Positions 1 to 9,474 of a stretch of 64,000 nucleotides of DNA are shown in pieces (the first letter of the stretch is position 1; each line of letters opens with the position of its first letter). The stretch spans positions 1 through 64,000 of the forward strand of contig JAAEZZ010000002.1 of the NCBI GenBank assembly GCA_018222605.1. The letters are read 5' to 3'. The notes beneath the pieces were generated by a model. It saw nothing but the letters and a program-made list of their open reading frames with translations, searched no databases and was not told the DNA's origin. The translations under genes and the position numbers were made by a program. The stretch comes from Alphaproteobacteria bacterium (GTDB lineage Bacteria > Pseudomonadota > Alphaproteobacteria > Caulobacterales > Hyphomonadaceae).

Positions 1-71
1 CGGATAAAAACTCAAACCCCACCTACAAAGCGCCTTCACGGGCGTCGCATGTGCACCTTCAGGCACGGGCC

Positions 72-2090
72 TCAGGAGGCAACCGCGCCCAGGGGCTTCA
101 GGCCGAGGCCCTGACGATAGCTCTCAAAGCTCTCATCATGCAGCAAATATGGCAACAGCTTGTCGGCCATCAGCGGCTGGGAATAATAATAGCCCTGCAC
201 GAACACACAGCCGGCCGAGCGCGCATATTCCAGCTGCTCCCGGCTTTCTACGCCCTCGACAATGCAGGTGACAGAGAGCGAGCGGCAAAGCTGCTGGATC
301 GTCCGCACAAGGCCGAAGCTCTTGCCATTTTCTTCAATCGAGGTCACGAAGCTGCGGTCGATCTTGACGACATCGAATTCGATTTCCTGCAAATAGCGCA
401 GGGAGGAATAGCCCGTCCCGAAATCATCGAGCGCAATCTTCACGCCCAGTTCGCGGAACTTGAAGAGATTGGCCCGCACCACTTCAAAATCCGTCAACAG
501 AGAGGATTCTGTCACCTCGATGGAGATGCGCTTGCGCAGGCTGGCGGGCTGCACCATCAGCAGCGCGGCAACAGCATCCGTACACTGCTCACTGTTCACG
601 TCCTGGGCTGACAGGTTGACAGAGACATGCGCAGAGTCCGGCCAGGCTTTCAGCTGTTGGATCACCTTGCGAAACACCGCTATGGTCATTTCCTGCGTCA
701 TGCCGGCCTTTTCGGCAATCGGCACAAACTCGCTTGGTGGCACCATGCCGATTTCCGGACTGTCCCAGCGCGCCAGCGCTTCGCAGCAATGCATCGTGCC
801 GTCGGTCGAATTGACAATCGGCTGGAAGACCAGATGGATCTCTTCATCCAGATTGGCATTCTTGAAGGCTTGGTGCACCAGCACTTCGCGGCGCTTGCTC
901 GCGGCGTGGATGGCGGAGAAGCGGACAATCGATTTGTCGACCGTTTCCTTGGCGCGGAACAAGGCAAAGTCTGCCTGCTCCAGTAGATCCTTGGCCGAGT
1001 CCACATCAAAGTCGCGGGAGGAATAGCCGATCGAGGCCGATACGCGACTGATGTTTCCACACGGAAGAACAAAAGGCCGGTCCAGGGTGGCCAGGATGGC
1101 CAGGGCAAATTCACCCGCCTGTTCAGGCGTCGTGTTCCATGGCAGCACATAGGCAAATTCGTCGCCGCCCAGACGCGCAATACCGCCATTATGGTCTGCG
1201 ATCAGGGCCTGCAGGCGCGCAGCCGTTTCGATCAACACCGCGTCCCCTGCGGTATGACCGTACACATCATTAATCGGCTTGAAGCCATCCAGGTCCACCA
1301 GTCCGACGACAGGCAATTGACCATGCGGAGCCCGCTCGAAGAACACGCTGATCTGCTCAAAGAACCGGCGCCGGTTCGGCAATCCCGTCAGCGTATCGGA
1401 CAAAGCAAGATAGCGATTGGATTCCGCCAGGCCGGAGGCGCGCTCATTCTCGTTCACCAGTTCATTATGCAGCATCACGCTCTGCTCGATGCGCTTTTTG
1501 TAGATGTACGAGAACATGAAGAACACGAAATACGTGGTCGCCAAATGGATCGCCATGAAGATGTAGAAGCTCGTGCCTTGCGGCAGGAACAACAGGCAGA
1601 AGCATACAAATGTCGTCAGCAGACAGCCCGTCACGATGCGCGGCCGGGGCATGGCGCAGATCGTTGCGGACGAGCCTGTAAAAGCTGAGAAGAAGGCAAG
1701 ATAGGCAACATGGGCGCCATCGGCATAGGGCATTAACAGGGCAATCCAGGACGCCAGCGAGACGATCAGCAGATAGGAAACCCATTCCAGAATGAACAGC
1801 CCGCGGCGTACGGACTCAGAGCTGTAGCTTTCGACCTTTTCCTGGGTCCACCACCCGATACGCAAAACGCTGAGGACGATAAAAAGGGCCGGAACACCGA
1901 TAGTCAAATGCAGCGGGGCTATGTCCAGGAAGGTCAGGCCCAGCGACATCGTGCCGACGCTCAGCATCGTGTAAAGCGGAGGTATATTCTGGGCAATCGC
2001 GCGCATCTGCTCAACGGCCACGGCCTCCTCGGAGGTCTGCGCTTGCCGGAGCATTGTTCGATACGCTTTGAGGTCGATCTTACTGAGCAT
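72..2090 (-). CDS. Membrane-bound GGDEF-EAL cyclic-di-GMP enzyme
   Basis: A 672-residue protein that should make and/or degrade the second messenger c-di-GMP at the inner membrane. Residues about 35-195 hold several hydrophobic spans, forming a MASE-like sensor region with no recognised ligand. The GGDEF domain (about 230-395) keeps an intact GGDEF motif at 308-312, but no RxxD inhibitory site stands at the usual position before it. The EAL domain (about 405-650) keeps EAL at 437-439, the DDFGTG motif at 555-560, K577 in KIDRSF and E612 in VEGVES. Both activities therefore look chemically possible; which dominates cannot be read from sequence. It is monocistronic and divergent from the DUF3297 gene, sharing about 160 bases of upstream DNA with it. 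Confidence 0.93.
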   Translation of the reverse strand: MLSKIDLKAYRTMLRQAQTSEEAVAVEQMRAIAQNIPPLYTMLSVGTMSLGLTFLDIAPLHLTIGVPALFIVLSVLRIGWWTQEKVESYSSESVRRGLFILEWVSYLLIVSLASWIALLMPYADGAHVAYLAFFSAFTGSSATICAMPRPRIVTGCLLTTFVCFCLLFLPQGTSFYIFMAIHLATTYFVFFMFSYIYKKRIEQSVMLHNELVNENERASGLAESNRYLALSDTLTGLPNRRRFFEQISVFFERAPHGQLPVVGLVDLDGFKPINDVYGHTAGDAVLIETAARLQALIADHNGGIARLGGDEFAYVLPWNTTPEQAGEFALAILATLDRPFVLPCGNISRVSASIGYSSRDFDVDSAKDLLEQADFALFRAKETVDKSIVRFSAIHAASKRREVLVHQAFKNANLDEEIHLVFQPIVNSTDGTMHCCEALARWDSPEIGMVPPSEFVPIAEKAGMTQEMTIAVFRKVIQQLKAWPDSAHVSVNLSAQDVNSEQCTDAVAALLMVQPASLRKRISIEVTESSLLTDFEVVRANLFKFRELGVKIALDDFGTGYSSLRYLQEIEFDVVKIDRSFVTSIEENGKSFGLVRTIQQLCRSLSVTCIVEGVESREQLEYARSAGCVFVQGYYYSQPLMADKLLPYLLHDESFESYRQGLGLKPLGAVAS

Positions 2091-2253
2091 CTACGATCCG
2101 GTTTCTTCCAGAAATGCCCATTATCCACAGAAACCTGAAGTTGTGGTTCAGAGCTTGGAAAATTCCACACGACGATATTAACCAAGTCTTCACGACCGCA
2201 TCACTTGCGACTGGCCTCTTGCATTTCCTGTAATCGCTGGCAAAGAGCAGGTC

Positions 2254-2517
2254 ATGACTGACACTTTGCCCGACCGACTCGCGATTGACCCGGACAGCCC
2301 GTACTATGACGCGGACTTGCTGAAACGCCCGATTGGCGTACGTTTCAACGGCGTTGAGAAAACCAATGTCGAAGAATATTGCGTATCGGAAGGCTGGATC
2401 CGCGTCGCTGCCGGCAAGGCACTGGACCGCAAGGGAAAACCGCTGACGCTGAAGCTGAAAGGCACGGTCGAAGTCTGGTATGACGATGAAGGCAAGGACG
2501 AGACACCAGAGGCCTGA
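2254..2517 (+). CDS. DUF3297 family small protein
   Basis: An 87-residue protein matching the DUF3297 family from memory of its conserved core (PIGVRFNG, EEYCVSEGWIRV, GKPLTLKLKG and an acidic tail). The family is common in proteobacteria and its function is unknown. No signal peptide or membrane span is visible, so it is probably cytosolic. The ATG is preceded by an AAAGAG stretch at a normal ribosome-binding distance. It is separated from the downstream nnrU-like gene by about 125 bases. Confidence 0.85.
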   Translation: MTDTLPDRLAIDPDSPYYDADLLKRPIGVRFNGVEKTNVEEYCVSEGWIRVAAGKALDRKGKPLTLKLKGTVEVWYDDEGKDETPEA

Positions 2518-2643
2518 GACTTAACGCCCCTTCCCCTCTCTCCAGGCTGCCGCATCCGATAAATCTCTTTTCGGTTGCGCTCAGGGCGCTTTCCCCTTCG
2601 TGAAAATTCACCTAACCTCCTCTCGGTATGGGAGGACGATTGT

Positions 2644-3225
2644 ATGCTTTACCTGATCCTGGGGCTCGTGATTTTCTTCGGCCCGCACCTGTTTTCGGCT
2701 TTCCGCAGCCGCGTGCCGGCCAGGGATCTGAAGCGCAAGCTGGGCTATGCGCCCTATATGGGGCTTTACAGCCTGGTCTCGCTCGTCGGCTTCGTGCTGA
2801 TCGTTTACGGCTATGGCGCCAGCCGCGGCGCCGGATATGTCTATGCGCCGCCCAGCTGGGGCCGGCATGTGAACATGGGCCTCATGCTGCCCGCACTGAT
2901 CTTCCTTGTGGCCGCCTATCTGCCGACCGGACACATGAAACGCATGCTGAAGCACCCGATGCTGGTGGCGGTAAAGCTGTGGGCTTTTGGCCACCTGCTG
3001 GCCAATGGTGAATTGAATTCCGTCATCCTGTTCGGCAGCTTCCTGGCCTATGCAGTGATTGACCGGATTGCCGTGAAGAAGCGCGGCGACAATGGCCCGC
3101 CCCGCGATGCGCCCGTCTCTGCCCTGCCGGACCTCTTGGCCGTGGTGATCGGCACGGGCGCCTACATGGCGATCATGTTCCACCTGCACGCCCTGCTGTT
3201 CGGCGTACCCGTGATCCCGGCTTAA
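2644..3225 (+). CDS. NnrU family integral membrane protein
   Basis: A 193-residue polytopic membrane protein of the NnrU family, opening with the typical LYLILGLVIFFGPHLFSAF segment followed by about five further hydrophobic spans. NnrU was named from nitrate/nitrite regulation loci, but its biochemical role is not settled, and no denitrification gene is nearby. The start was placed at ATG 2644 because GGAGG at 2631-2635 stands eight bases upstream; an in-frame ATG 69 bases further upstream has no such site. Its stop lies four bases before the GTG start of the next gene, so the two are probably cotranscribed. Confidence 0.88.
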   Translation: MLYLILGLVIFFGPHLFSAFRSRVPARDLKRKLGYAPYMGLYSLVSLVGFVLIVYGYGASRGAGYVYAPPSWGRHVNMGLMLPALIFLVAAYLPTGHMKRMLKHPMLVAVKLWAFGHLLANGELNSVILFGSFLAYAVIDRIAVKKRGDNGPPRDAPVSALPDLLAVVIGTGAYMAIMFHLHALLFGVPVIPA

Positions 3226-3229
3226 CCCT

Positions 3230-3631
3230 GTGGAAGCCCGGTGTTCCTGCGGTAATCTGCGTGTCCTGATCGCTGAGGACGTCACCCCCGCCGTCGTGGC
3301 CTGCCATTGCACGGCCTGCCAGCGGCGCAGCGGATCGCCCTTTGGCGTCGGCGCCTATTACCCGATGAGCGCGCTGACCATTTCCGGCGAGTCCAAAACC
3401 TGGACCCGCACCGGCGACAGCGGCGGCGCGTTCACCACCCATTTCTGCCCGACCTGCGGCTCCAGCGTCTACTGGACAACGGAGAAGCATGCCGATGCTG
3501 CAGGCGTGGCGGTCGGCGCGATTGCGGATCCGCACTTTCCGGCCCCCATCCGCTCGGTCTGGGAAGAAACCCGGCATGACTGGGTGGAGATCCCCACCGC
3601 CCTGCAGCACTTCCCCCGCGGGCGCAGTTAA
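3230..3631 (+). CDS. GFA-family zinc-binding protein
   Basis: A 133-residue protein with the cysteine pattern of the GFA (glutathione-dependent formaldehyde-activating enzyme-like) fold: CSCGN near the N-terminus, CHCTACQ at about 25-31 and CPTCGS at about 73-78. These cysteines should bind zinc. Most family members have no proven enzyme activity, so formaldehyde activation should not be assumed. It starts with GTG four bases after the nnrU-like gene, suggesting translational coupling. It ends about 70 bases before panB. Confidence 0.85.
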   Translation: MEARCSCGNLRVLIAEDVTPAVVACHCTACQRRSGSPFGVGAYYPMSALTISGESKTWTRTGDSGGAFTTHFCPTCGSSVYWTTEKHADAAGVAVGAIADPHFPAPIRSVWEETRHDWVEIPTALQHFPRGRS

Positions 3632-3701
3632 GCGCTTATCTGTCAAACCCTTAACAAGCGCTCGCTTGCCCGCTGGTCTGAGGCGCGCTAATCGGCTCTC
3701 C

Positions 3702-4538
3702 ATGTCAAAACAAAGCCAAACCTCCCGCAAAACGGTCAAGGACATCGCCAAGGCCAAGAACGGCACGCCGCTGGTCATGCTGACCGCCTATGACGCCCCG
3801 ATGGCCGAAGTCATGGACCCGCATGTCGACATCATCCTGGTCGGCGACAGTCTGGGCATGGTCGTGCATGGCCTGCCCTCCACAGTCGGTGTCACGATGG
3901 AGATGATGATCCTGCACGGTCAGGCCGTGATGCGCGGCTCCAGCCAGGCCCTTGTCGTCGTGGACATGCCGTTCGGCAGCTATGAAACGAGCGAGGATCA
4001 GGCCTTCCTGAACGCTGCGCGGATCATGAAGGAAACCGGCTGCCAGGCCGTGAAGATCGAGAGCGGTGCCTATGCGGCGCACCAGATCGCCCATCTGGTT
4101 GAGCGCGGCATTCCGGTCATGGGCCATATTGGCCTGCGCCCACAGGCGGTGAATGTGGATGGCGGGTTCCGCGCCAAGGGCCGCACAGACAACGAGCGGG
4201 ATATCGTGCTGGAAGAAGCCCGCGCAACCGCAGATGCCGGCGCATTTGCCATCGTCGTCGAAGGCGTCGCGGAAGACCTGGCGGCAGAGATCACCAAGGA
4301 GGTCTCCTGCCCGACAATCGGCATCGGCGCTTCGGCCTCCTGCGACGGGCAGGTGCTGGTCGCGCAGGATATGCTGGGCCTGTTCGACTGGGCGCCAAAA
4401 TTTGTGCGCCACTATGCCGACCTGCGCACGGATATGGACAAGGCCTTCGCCCAGTACGCGGCTGACGTCAGATCGCGGGAGTTTCCCGGAAAATCAGAAA
4501 CCTATTCCCTGCGAAAACCTGCGCCGAAACAGCCTTGA
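3702..4538 (+). CDS. panB: 3-methyl-2-oxobutanoate hydroxymethyltransferase
   Basis: A 278-residue PanB. It transfers a hydroxymethyl group from 5,10-methylenetetrahydrofolate to alpha-ketoisovalerate, giving ketopantoate, the first step of pantothenate and coenzyme A synthesis. The family signatures are clear: MLTAYDAPMA, the metal-site motif VGDSLGM, VVDMPFGSY, and GHIGLRPQ. The length is normal. An upstream in-frame extension of 71 codons was rejected because it overlaps the preceding gene and lacks PanB similarity. panC is not in the window. Confidence 0.97.
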   Translation: MSKQSQTSRKTVKDIAKAKNGTPLVMLTAYDAPMAEVMDPHVDIILVGDSLGMVVHGLPSTVGVTMEMMILHGQAVMRGSSQALVVVDMPFGSYETSEDQAFLNAARIMKETGCQAVKIESGAYAAHQIAHLVERGIPVMGHIGLRPQAVNVDGGFRAKGRTDNERDIVLEEARATADAGAFAIVVEGVAEDLAAEITKEVSCPTIGIGASASCDGQVLVAQDMLGLFDWAPKFVRHYADLRTDMDKAFAQYAADVRSREFPGKSETYSLRKPAPKQP

Positions 4539-4607
4539 CACGTTGCAGCTGGGCGCAGGCACGTCTAGGTTCCCCCCGAAATCAGATTATCCGATCGGAG
4601 CGCCCAG

Positions 4608-5345
4608 TTGAGCGACATTTTTGACGAAGTCGACGAGAGTATGCGTCAGGACAAGATGGAGGGCCTGTGGAAGCGCTACAGGCCGTTCGTCTATGGTGCC
4701 GCTGCCCTGCTGATTGGGGCCGTTACCCTGAATGAATTTGTGCTGCGGCCGCAGATGGAAGAGGCGCGCACGGAACGGGCCATGTCGTTTGAGACCGCCG
4801 CCAATCTGCTGGAAGATGGCGACTATGCCGAAGCCCAGGCCGCATTCAAGGAACTGGTCGAGAGCGACAGCAAGATTTCCCCGCTGGCCGCGCAATATCT
4901 GGCCCAGGCCCAATATGAAGGGGGCGGTGACTCCACTGGCGCTGCGCGCACCCTGTCTGATGTGGCGGCCTTCGAAGGCGGCCCCTATGCGCGCCTGTCC
5001 ATTCTGAAAAGCGCCTATTTCACCGTCGACAACCAATCCCTGAGCGAGTTGGAAAGCTCTCTGGGCAGCCTGCTGGAAGATCCGGGCGCGCTCGGCTCGC
5101 TGGCCCGCGAACTGGTCGCGGCCAAGGCTTTCGAGAGTGGCGACATTGCCCGGGCCCGCACCGAATTCAACCGTCTGCGCTTTGATGCAGCGGCCCCGGA
5201 AGGCGTGAAGCGTCGCGCCGATATTGCCCTGGCGGCGATGCCGATTGCACCGGAAGCCGGCATCCCGCCGGAAACTGACACACAGGAAGAGACCGGCGCA
5301 GCCGCGCCTGCCACCCCTGCTGAAACCGAGGAGACCAGCCAATGA
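4608..5345 (+). CDS. YfgM-like TPR membrane protein
   Basis: A 245-residue protein with an N-terminal cytoplasmic stretch, one membrane span at about 25-45 and a tetratricopeptide-type periplasmic region. It ends in an acidic Pro/Ala/Glu-rich tail. This layout matches YfgM/TPR_21 proteins, which in E. coli associate with the SecYEG translocon and periplasmic chaperones. The start is TTG, giving the expected MSDIFDEVDES beginning. Its TGA stop overlaps the ATG of bamB in an ATGA arrangement. The order yfgM-like, bamB, der is the same as in E. coli and supports the assignment. Confidence 0.85.
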   Translation: MSDIFDEVDESMRQDKMEGLWKRYRPFVYGAAALLIGAVTLNEFVLRPQMEEARTERAMSFETAANLLEDGDYAEAQAAFKELVESDSKISPLAAQYLAQAQYEGGGDSTGAARTLSDVAAFEGGPYARLSILKSAYFTVDNQSLSELESSLGSLLEDPGALGSLARELVAAKAFESGDIARARTEFNRLRFDAAAPEGVKRRADIALAAMPIAPEAGIPPETDTQEETGAAAPATPAETEETSQ

Positions 5346-6694
5346 GGCTATCGCGCCCTACCAGACTGACGGTGGCTGCTGCCGCGCTGTTTGCTGTCAC
5401 CGCCTGCAGCTCCATTCCGTTCTTCGGAGAGTCCAAATCCAAGGATGAGCTGAGCGAGGCTGAAAAGGCTGGCCGCGTGGCCATGGTGCTGAGCGACGAA
5501 AAGCTGCAGCCGAGCACGGACCTCGCCACGGTGACCATCGAGCTGCCCGCAGCGCAGGACATCAACAGCTGGCCGGAAGCCGGCGCGACGCCTGCCAAGG
5601 TGCCGGGCCACGTCAATGCCGCCAACGAGCTTAAAGTCGCCTGGCGCAATTCCGTCGGCAAGAGCTCTGGCAACAAGTCCGCCGTGACGACCCCGCCGGT
5701 CGCCAGCGAGACGGCCATCTTCACGATGGACGCTGCCCAGACCATCTATGCCACCAGCATCTCCAACGGCCGCACGCTGTGGAAGAAAAAGCTGAAAGGC
5801 CTGACCAAGCGCGACAAGACGGCCCTTGGCGGCGGGCTCGCCCTGCATGAAGGCACACTGATCGTGGCCAGTGGGTATGGCTATGTTGCGCGCCTGAACG
5901 CCAATGACGGCTCCGAAGTCTGGAAAAAGCGCCTGACCGCGCCGATGACCGGCGCCCCGACGGTCAAGGATGGCTATGTCTATGTAGCCTCCAACAATAA
6001 CGAGATCTTCGCGCTGGACCTCGACACCGGCGAGACCGCCTGGAGCGATCAGGCGATTGCCGAAACCGCGCGCGTTCTGGGCAGCCCGAGCCCGGCCGCT
6101 ATCGAGGAATTCGTGATCGCGCCTTATTCCTCCGGTGAGATCATCGCCTATCTGGCCTCCAATGGCCGTCGTCTGTGGACGGATGCGATCTCCCAGGCTG
6201 GCCGGTTCACGCCGATCTCCGAGATCAACGACATTGGCTCTCGCCCGGTTCTGGCCGGCGGTCTTGTCTTCGCGTCCAGCCAGTCCGGCATCACGATTGC
6301 GATTGACGGGCGCAGCGGCAACCGCATCTGGAGCCAGCAGATCGGTTCCACACAGGCTCCTGCCCTGGTCTCCCAATACCTGTTCGTGGTCGGTACCGAC
6401 GCCACGCTCGCCGCGCTGGACGTCACGACCGGCAATGCCTTCTGGGTGAAAGAGCTGCCGCAGTACAAGAACGAGAAGAAGAAAAAGAAACGCATCAGCT
6501 ATGTCGGCCCGATTGTGGCATCTGGCCGCGTCATCGTTATCTCCTCACGCGGTGAACTGATGGCGTTCGATCCGCAGACGGGTGAGCAGGTCGGCTCGCT
6601 TGCGCTGAAGGACACTGTCTACATCGAGCCGATTGCGGTACAGGACAAACTCTTTGTTCTGACCGATGACGCGAAACTCATCGCCATTCAGTAG
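5342..6694 (+). CDS. bamB: Outer-membrane assembly lipoprotein BamB
   Basis: A 450-residue lipoprotein. A signal peptide ends in a lipobox with the modified cysteine at residue 22 (AVTAC). The mature part is a chain of PQQ-like beta-propeller blades, with recurring G-x-L-x-A-L-D-x-x-T-G and W-type segments (for example EIFALDLDTGETAW and RIWSQQ). BamB is a scaffold in the BAM complex that folds beta-barrel proteins into the outer membrane. A lysine-rich insert stands at about 378-384. It overlaps the upstream YfgM-like gene by four bases and is followed 55 bases later by der. Confidence 0.93.
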   Translation: MRLSRPTRLTVAAAALFAVTACSSIPFFGESKSKDELSEAEKAGRVAMVLSDEKLQPSTDLATVTIELPAAQDINSWPEAGATPAKVPGHVNAANELKVAWRNSVGKSSGNKSAVTTPPVASETAIFTMDAAQTIYATSISNGRTLWKKKLKGLTKRDKTALGGGLALHEGTLIVASGYGYVARLNANDGSEVWKKRLTAPMTGAPTVKDGYVYVASNNNEIFALDLDTGETAWSDQAIAETARVLGSPSPAAIEEFVIAPYSSGEIIAYLASNGRRLWTDAISQAGRFTPISEINDIGSRPVLAGGLVFASSQSGITIAIDGRSGNRIWSQQIGSTQAPALVSQYLFVVGTDATLAALDVTTGNAFWVKELPQYKNEKKKKKRISYVGPIVASGRVIVISSRGELMAFDPQTGEQVGSLALKDTVYIEPIAVQDKLFVLTDDAKLIAIQ

Positions 6695-6749
6695 CGAGGT
6701 GCGCCGGGCTGGCGCGCTCTCGCGATAACGCATTGGAGCGGGCTGAGCC

Positions 6750-8330
6750 ATGCCATTGAAACTTGCCATTGTCGGGCGCCCAAATGTCGGCAAGTCGACC
6801 CTGTTCAACAGGCTGGTCGGCAAGAAGATCGCGCTGGTCGATGACCAGCCGGGCGTCACGCGCGACCGGAAACAGGCCGAGGGCTATCTCGCCTCCATGC
6901 CGCTGATCCTGATCGACACGGCAGGCTATGAGACGGCCTATGATGACAGCCTGGAATCCCGGATGCGCCAGCAGACGGAAGCCGCGATTGCCGAGGCCGA
7001 ACTCGCCCTTTTCCTGATCGATGCCCGCGTCGGCGTCACCCCGGAAGACGAGAATTTTGCCGCCCTGCTCCGCAAGTCGGGCATCCCCATCGTGCTGGCC
7101 GCCAACAAGGCTGAAGGCCGCCAGGGCGATACCGGCCTGATGGAAGCCTGGAATCTCGGGCTGGGCGACCCGGTCGGCCTCAGCGCCGAGCATGGCGAAG
7201 GCATGGCCGATCTGTTCGAGGCCATCCGCCGCGCCCTGGGCGAGGAAGCCTTCGAGCTGGCCATGCAGGAAGCCGAACAGGATTATGATCCCCGCGCCGC
7301 CGAAGACATTCTCGAAAAGCTGGCGCATATCGACATTGATGATCTCAGCGTCTCCGATGACGATCTGGTCGCCGCCATTGAGGCCGCCGATGTCGACATT
7401 GCGCCGGAACCGCCGCGCGATGACAAGCCGATCAAGCTGGCCATTGTCGGTCGGCCGAATGCCGGCAAGTCCACGCTGATCAACCAGCTGCTGCAATCAG
7501 ACCGCCTGCTGACCGGCCCGGAAGCCGGCATCACCCGCGATTCCATTTCCATTGACTGGGAATGGGAAGGGCGCCGCATCCGCCTGGTCGATACGGCAGG
7601 CCTGCGCCGCAAGAGCAAGGTGCAGGAACGGCTGGAACGCATGTCCACGGGAGAGACGATCCGCTCCCTGAAATATGCCGACATCATCGCCCTGGTCATG
7701 GACGCGCATGAGGCGATGGAGAAACAGGATCTGCAGATCGCCGAACTCGCCCTGCGCGAGGGGCGCGGCGTCGTGCTGGTGATTTCCAAATGGGACACGG
7801 TGAAGAAGCCGGACGAGGCCGCCCGTCATATTCGCGATCTGGCCAATCGTCTTATGCCGAATGCCGGCGGCGCGCCGGTCGTCTTCCTGTCCGGCCTGAC
7901 CGGTCGGCATACGGACCGTTTGATGCCCGCCGTTGCGAAAGTGTATGAAGACTGGACCGCGCGGGTGAAGACCGGCGATCTGAACCGGTGGCTGCGCCAC
8001 ACGGTCGAACGCCACCCGCCGCCCAGCGTTCAGGGCAAGCGCATAAAGCCGCGCTACATGGCGCAGATGAAGGCCCGCCCGCCAACCTTTGTGCTGATCG
8101 CCTCACGCGGGGACCAGATGCCGGAAACCTATAAGCGCTATCTCGTCAATGAGCTGCGCGAGGCCTTCGACATGCACGGCGTGCCGATCCGTCTGTTCGT
8201 GCGCCAGGGCAAGAACCCCTATGCCGACAAGGCCGAGGGCGCCCGCAAGCCGCCCGCCAAAACCTATGGCAAGGGCGCAAACAAGGCCGCCAACCGCGCC
8301 GCCGGCAAGACCAAGCAAAAGAAATACTGA
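6750..8330 (+). CDS. der: Ribosome biogenesis GTPase Der (EngA)
   Basis: A 526-residue tandem GTPase needed for maturation of the 50S ribosomal subunit. Two complete G domains are visible. The first begins at residue 7 with the P-loop GRPNVGKST; the second P-loop, GRPNAGKST, is near residue 235. Each has a DTAG switch motif, and the guanine-specificity motifs are NKAE and SKWD. A KH-like domain follows, then a Lys/Ala-rich basic tail of about 35 residues, longer than in E. coli. An acidic linker separates the two G domains. It lies directly downstream of bamB. Confidence 0.97.
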   Translation: MPLKLAIVGRPNVGKSTLFNRLVGKKIALVDDQPGVTRDRKQAEGYLASMPLILIDTAGYETAYDDSLESRMRQQTEAAIAEAELALFLIDARVGVTPEDENFAALLRKSGIPIVLAANKAEGRQGDTGLMEAWNLGLGDPVGLSAEHGEGMADLFEAIRRALGEEAFELAMQEAEQDYDPRAAEDILEKLAHIDIDDLSVSDDDLVAAIEAADVDIAPEPPRDDKPIKLAIVGRPNAGKSTLINQLLQSDRLLTGPEAGITRDSISIDWEWEGRRIRLVDTAGLRRKSKVQERLERMSTGETIRSLKYADIIALVMDAHEAMEKQDLQIAELALREGRGVVLVISKWDTVKKPDEAARHIRDLANRLMPNAGGAPVVFLSGLTGRHTDRLMPAVAKVYEDWTARVKTGDLNRWLRHTVERHPPPSVQGKRIKPRYMAQMKARPPTFVLIASRGDQMPETYKRYLVNELREAFDMHGVPIRLFVRQGKNPYADKAEGARKPPAKTYGKGANKAANRAAGKTKQKKY

Positions 8331-8406
8331 TCACACGCATCCGTGACTGGAAAGCGCTGTACCAGCCCCCTAGGGTCACGCCCATGAAGCAAAGCGGAGA
8401 GCGGAC

Positions 8407-9471
8407 ATGAACCAGATCCAGGATGTCGTGAAAGCCTATTATGGTGAAACGCTGAAAGGCAGCGCGGATCTGCGCACCGATGCCTGCACGACCGAAGGCG
8501 CGCCGCCGCTGCATGTCTCTGCCGCCCTCGCCGCCGTGCATGATGAGGTCGCCGCGAAATATTATGGCTGCGGCCTCGCCATTCCTGCTGCGCTGGAGAG
8601 GCTGAAGGTTCTGGACCTTGGCTGCGGCGCAGGCCGCGATGTGTTCGCGCTGGCAAAGCTGGTCGGGCCGAAGGGCCATGTCACCGGCGTCGACATGACG
8701 GACGAGCAGCTGGATGTCGCCCGCGCGCACGAGGCCTGGCATGCCGGGCAATTCGGCTATGACGCACCGAATACGCGCTTTGTGAAAGGCGAACTGGAAA
8801 AGCTGGGCGAGTTGGACCTTGAGGCCGGCAGCTTTGACCTCATCATCTCCAATTGCGTGATCAATCTCTGCACGGACAAGCCGGAAGTGTTCCGCCAGGC
8901 CTACCGCCTGCTGAAGCCGGGCGGCGAGCTTTACTTCTCAGATGTCTATGCCGACCGCCGCGTACCGGAGGCGCTGGTGAACGATCCCGTCCTGTACGGA
9001 GAGTGCCTGTCCGGCGCGCTGTATTGGGGCGATTATCAGAGCATCGCCAGGGCCTCTGGCTTTACCGATCCGCGCGTGGTCAGCCACCGCCGCCTCGCCA
9101 TCATCGATCCGAAGCTGAAAGCCAAGGTGGAGCCGATCCGCTTTGCCTCCGTCACGGCGCGCCTGATGAAGCTGGACGGCCTCGATGCGGCCTGCGAGGA
9201 TTACGGCCAGGCCGTGATCTACAAGGGCGGCGTTGAAGGCATGGAGCGTGTCTTTGTTCTGGATGCAGAGCATGAGATTGAAGCGGGCCGTGTCTTCCCA
9301 GTCTGCGGCAACACACTGGCCATGCTGATGGAGACGCGCTTTGCGCCCTATTTCGAGGTCGTCGGCGATGGGCAGACCCATTATGGCCTGTTCCCCGGCT
9401 GCGCTGCACCGGATGTCTTTGCAGAGACAATGGCAGACAACGGCCCGGCCCCGGTCGGCGGCTGCTGCTAG
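8407..9471 (+). CDS. arsM: ArsM-type arsenite methyltransferase
   Basis: A 354-residue class I methyltransferase of the arsenite methyltransferase group. The SAM-binding motif LDLGCGAGRD is at 69-78. The three cysteine regions characteristic of ArsM are present: C27 in an early DAC, C150 in SNCVINL, and C200 in YGECLSGALYW. The SNCVINL motif and a cysteine-rich C-terminus (GGCC) are typical of the family. Known members methylate As(III) to volatile or less retained species. No other ars gene is adjacent, so it may act alone or on another thiol-bound metalloid. The ATG follows a GGAGAG site. It converges with arfB, leaving three bases between the stops. Confidence 0.82.
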   Translation: MNQIQDVVKAYYGETLKGSADLRTDACTTEGAPPLHVSAALAAVHDEVAAKYYGCGLAIPAALERLKVLDLGCGAGRDVFALAKLVGPKGHVTGVDMTDEQLDVARAHEAWHAGQFGYDAPNTRFVKGELEKLGELDLEAGSFDLIISNCVINLCTDKPEVFRQAYRLLKPGGELYFSDVYADRRVPEALVNDPVLYGECLSGALYWGDYQSIARASGFTDPRVVSHRRLAIIDPKLKAKVEPIRFASVTARLMKLDGLDAACEDYGQAVIYKGGVEGMERVFVLDAEHEIEAGRVFPVCGNTLAMLMETRFAPYFEVVGDGQTHYGLFPGCAAPDVFAETMADNGPAPVGGCC

Positions 9472-9474
9472 AAC

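Noticed and set aside
2091..2253. CtrA-type TTAA-N7-TTAA site near 2177
   Set aside because: Only the first half (TTAA) is exact; the second half reads TTCA, which is too weak to claim.
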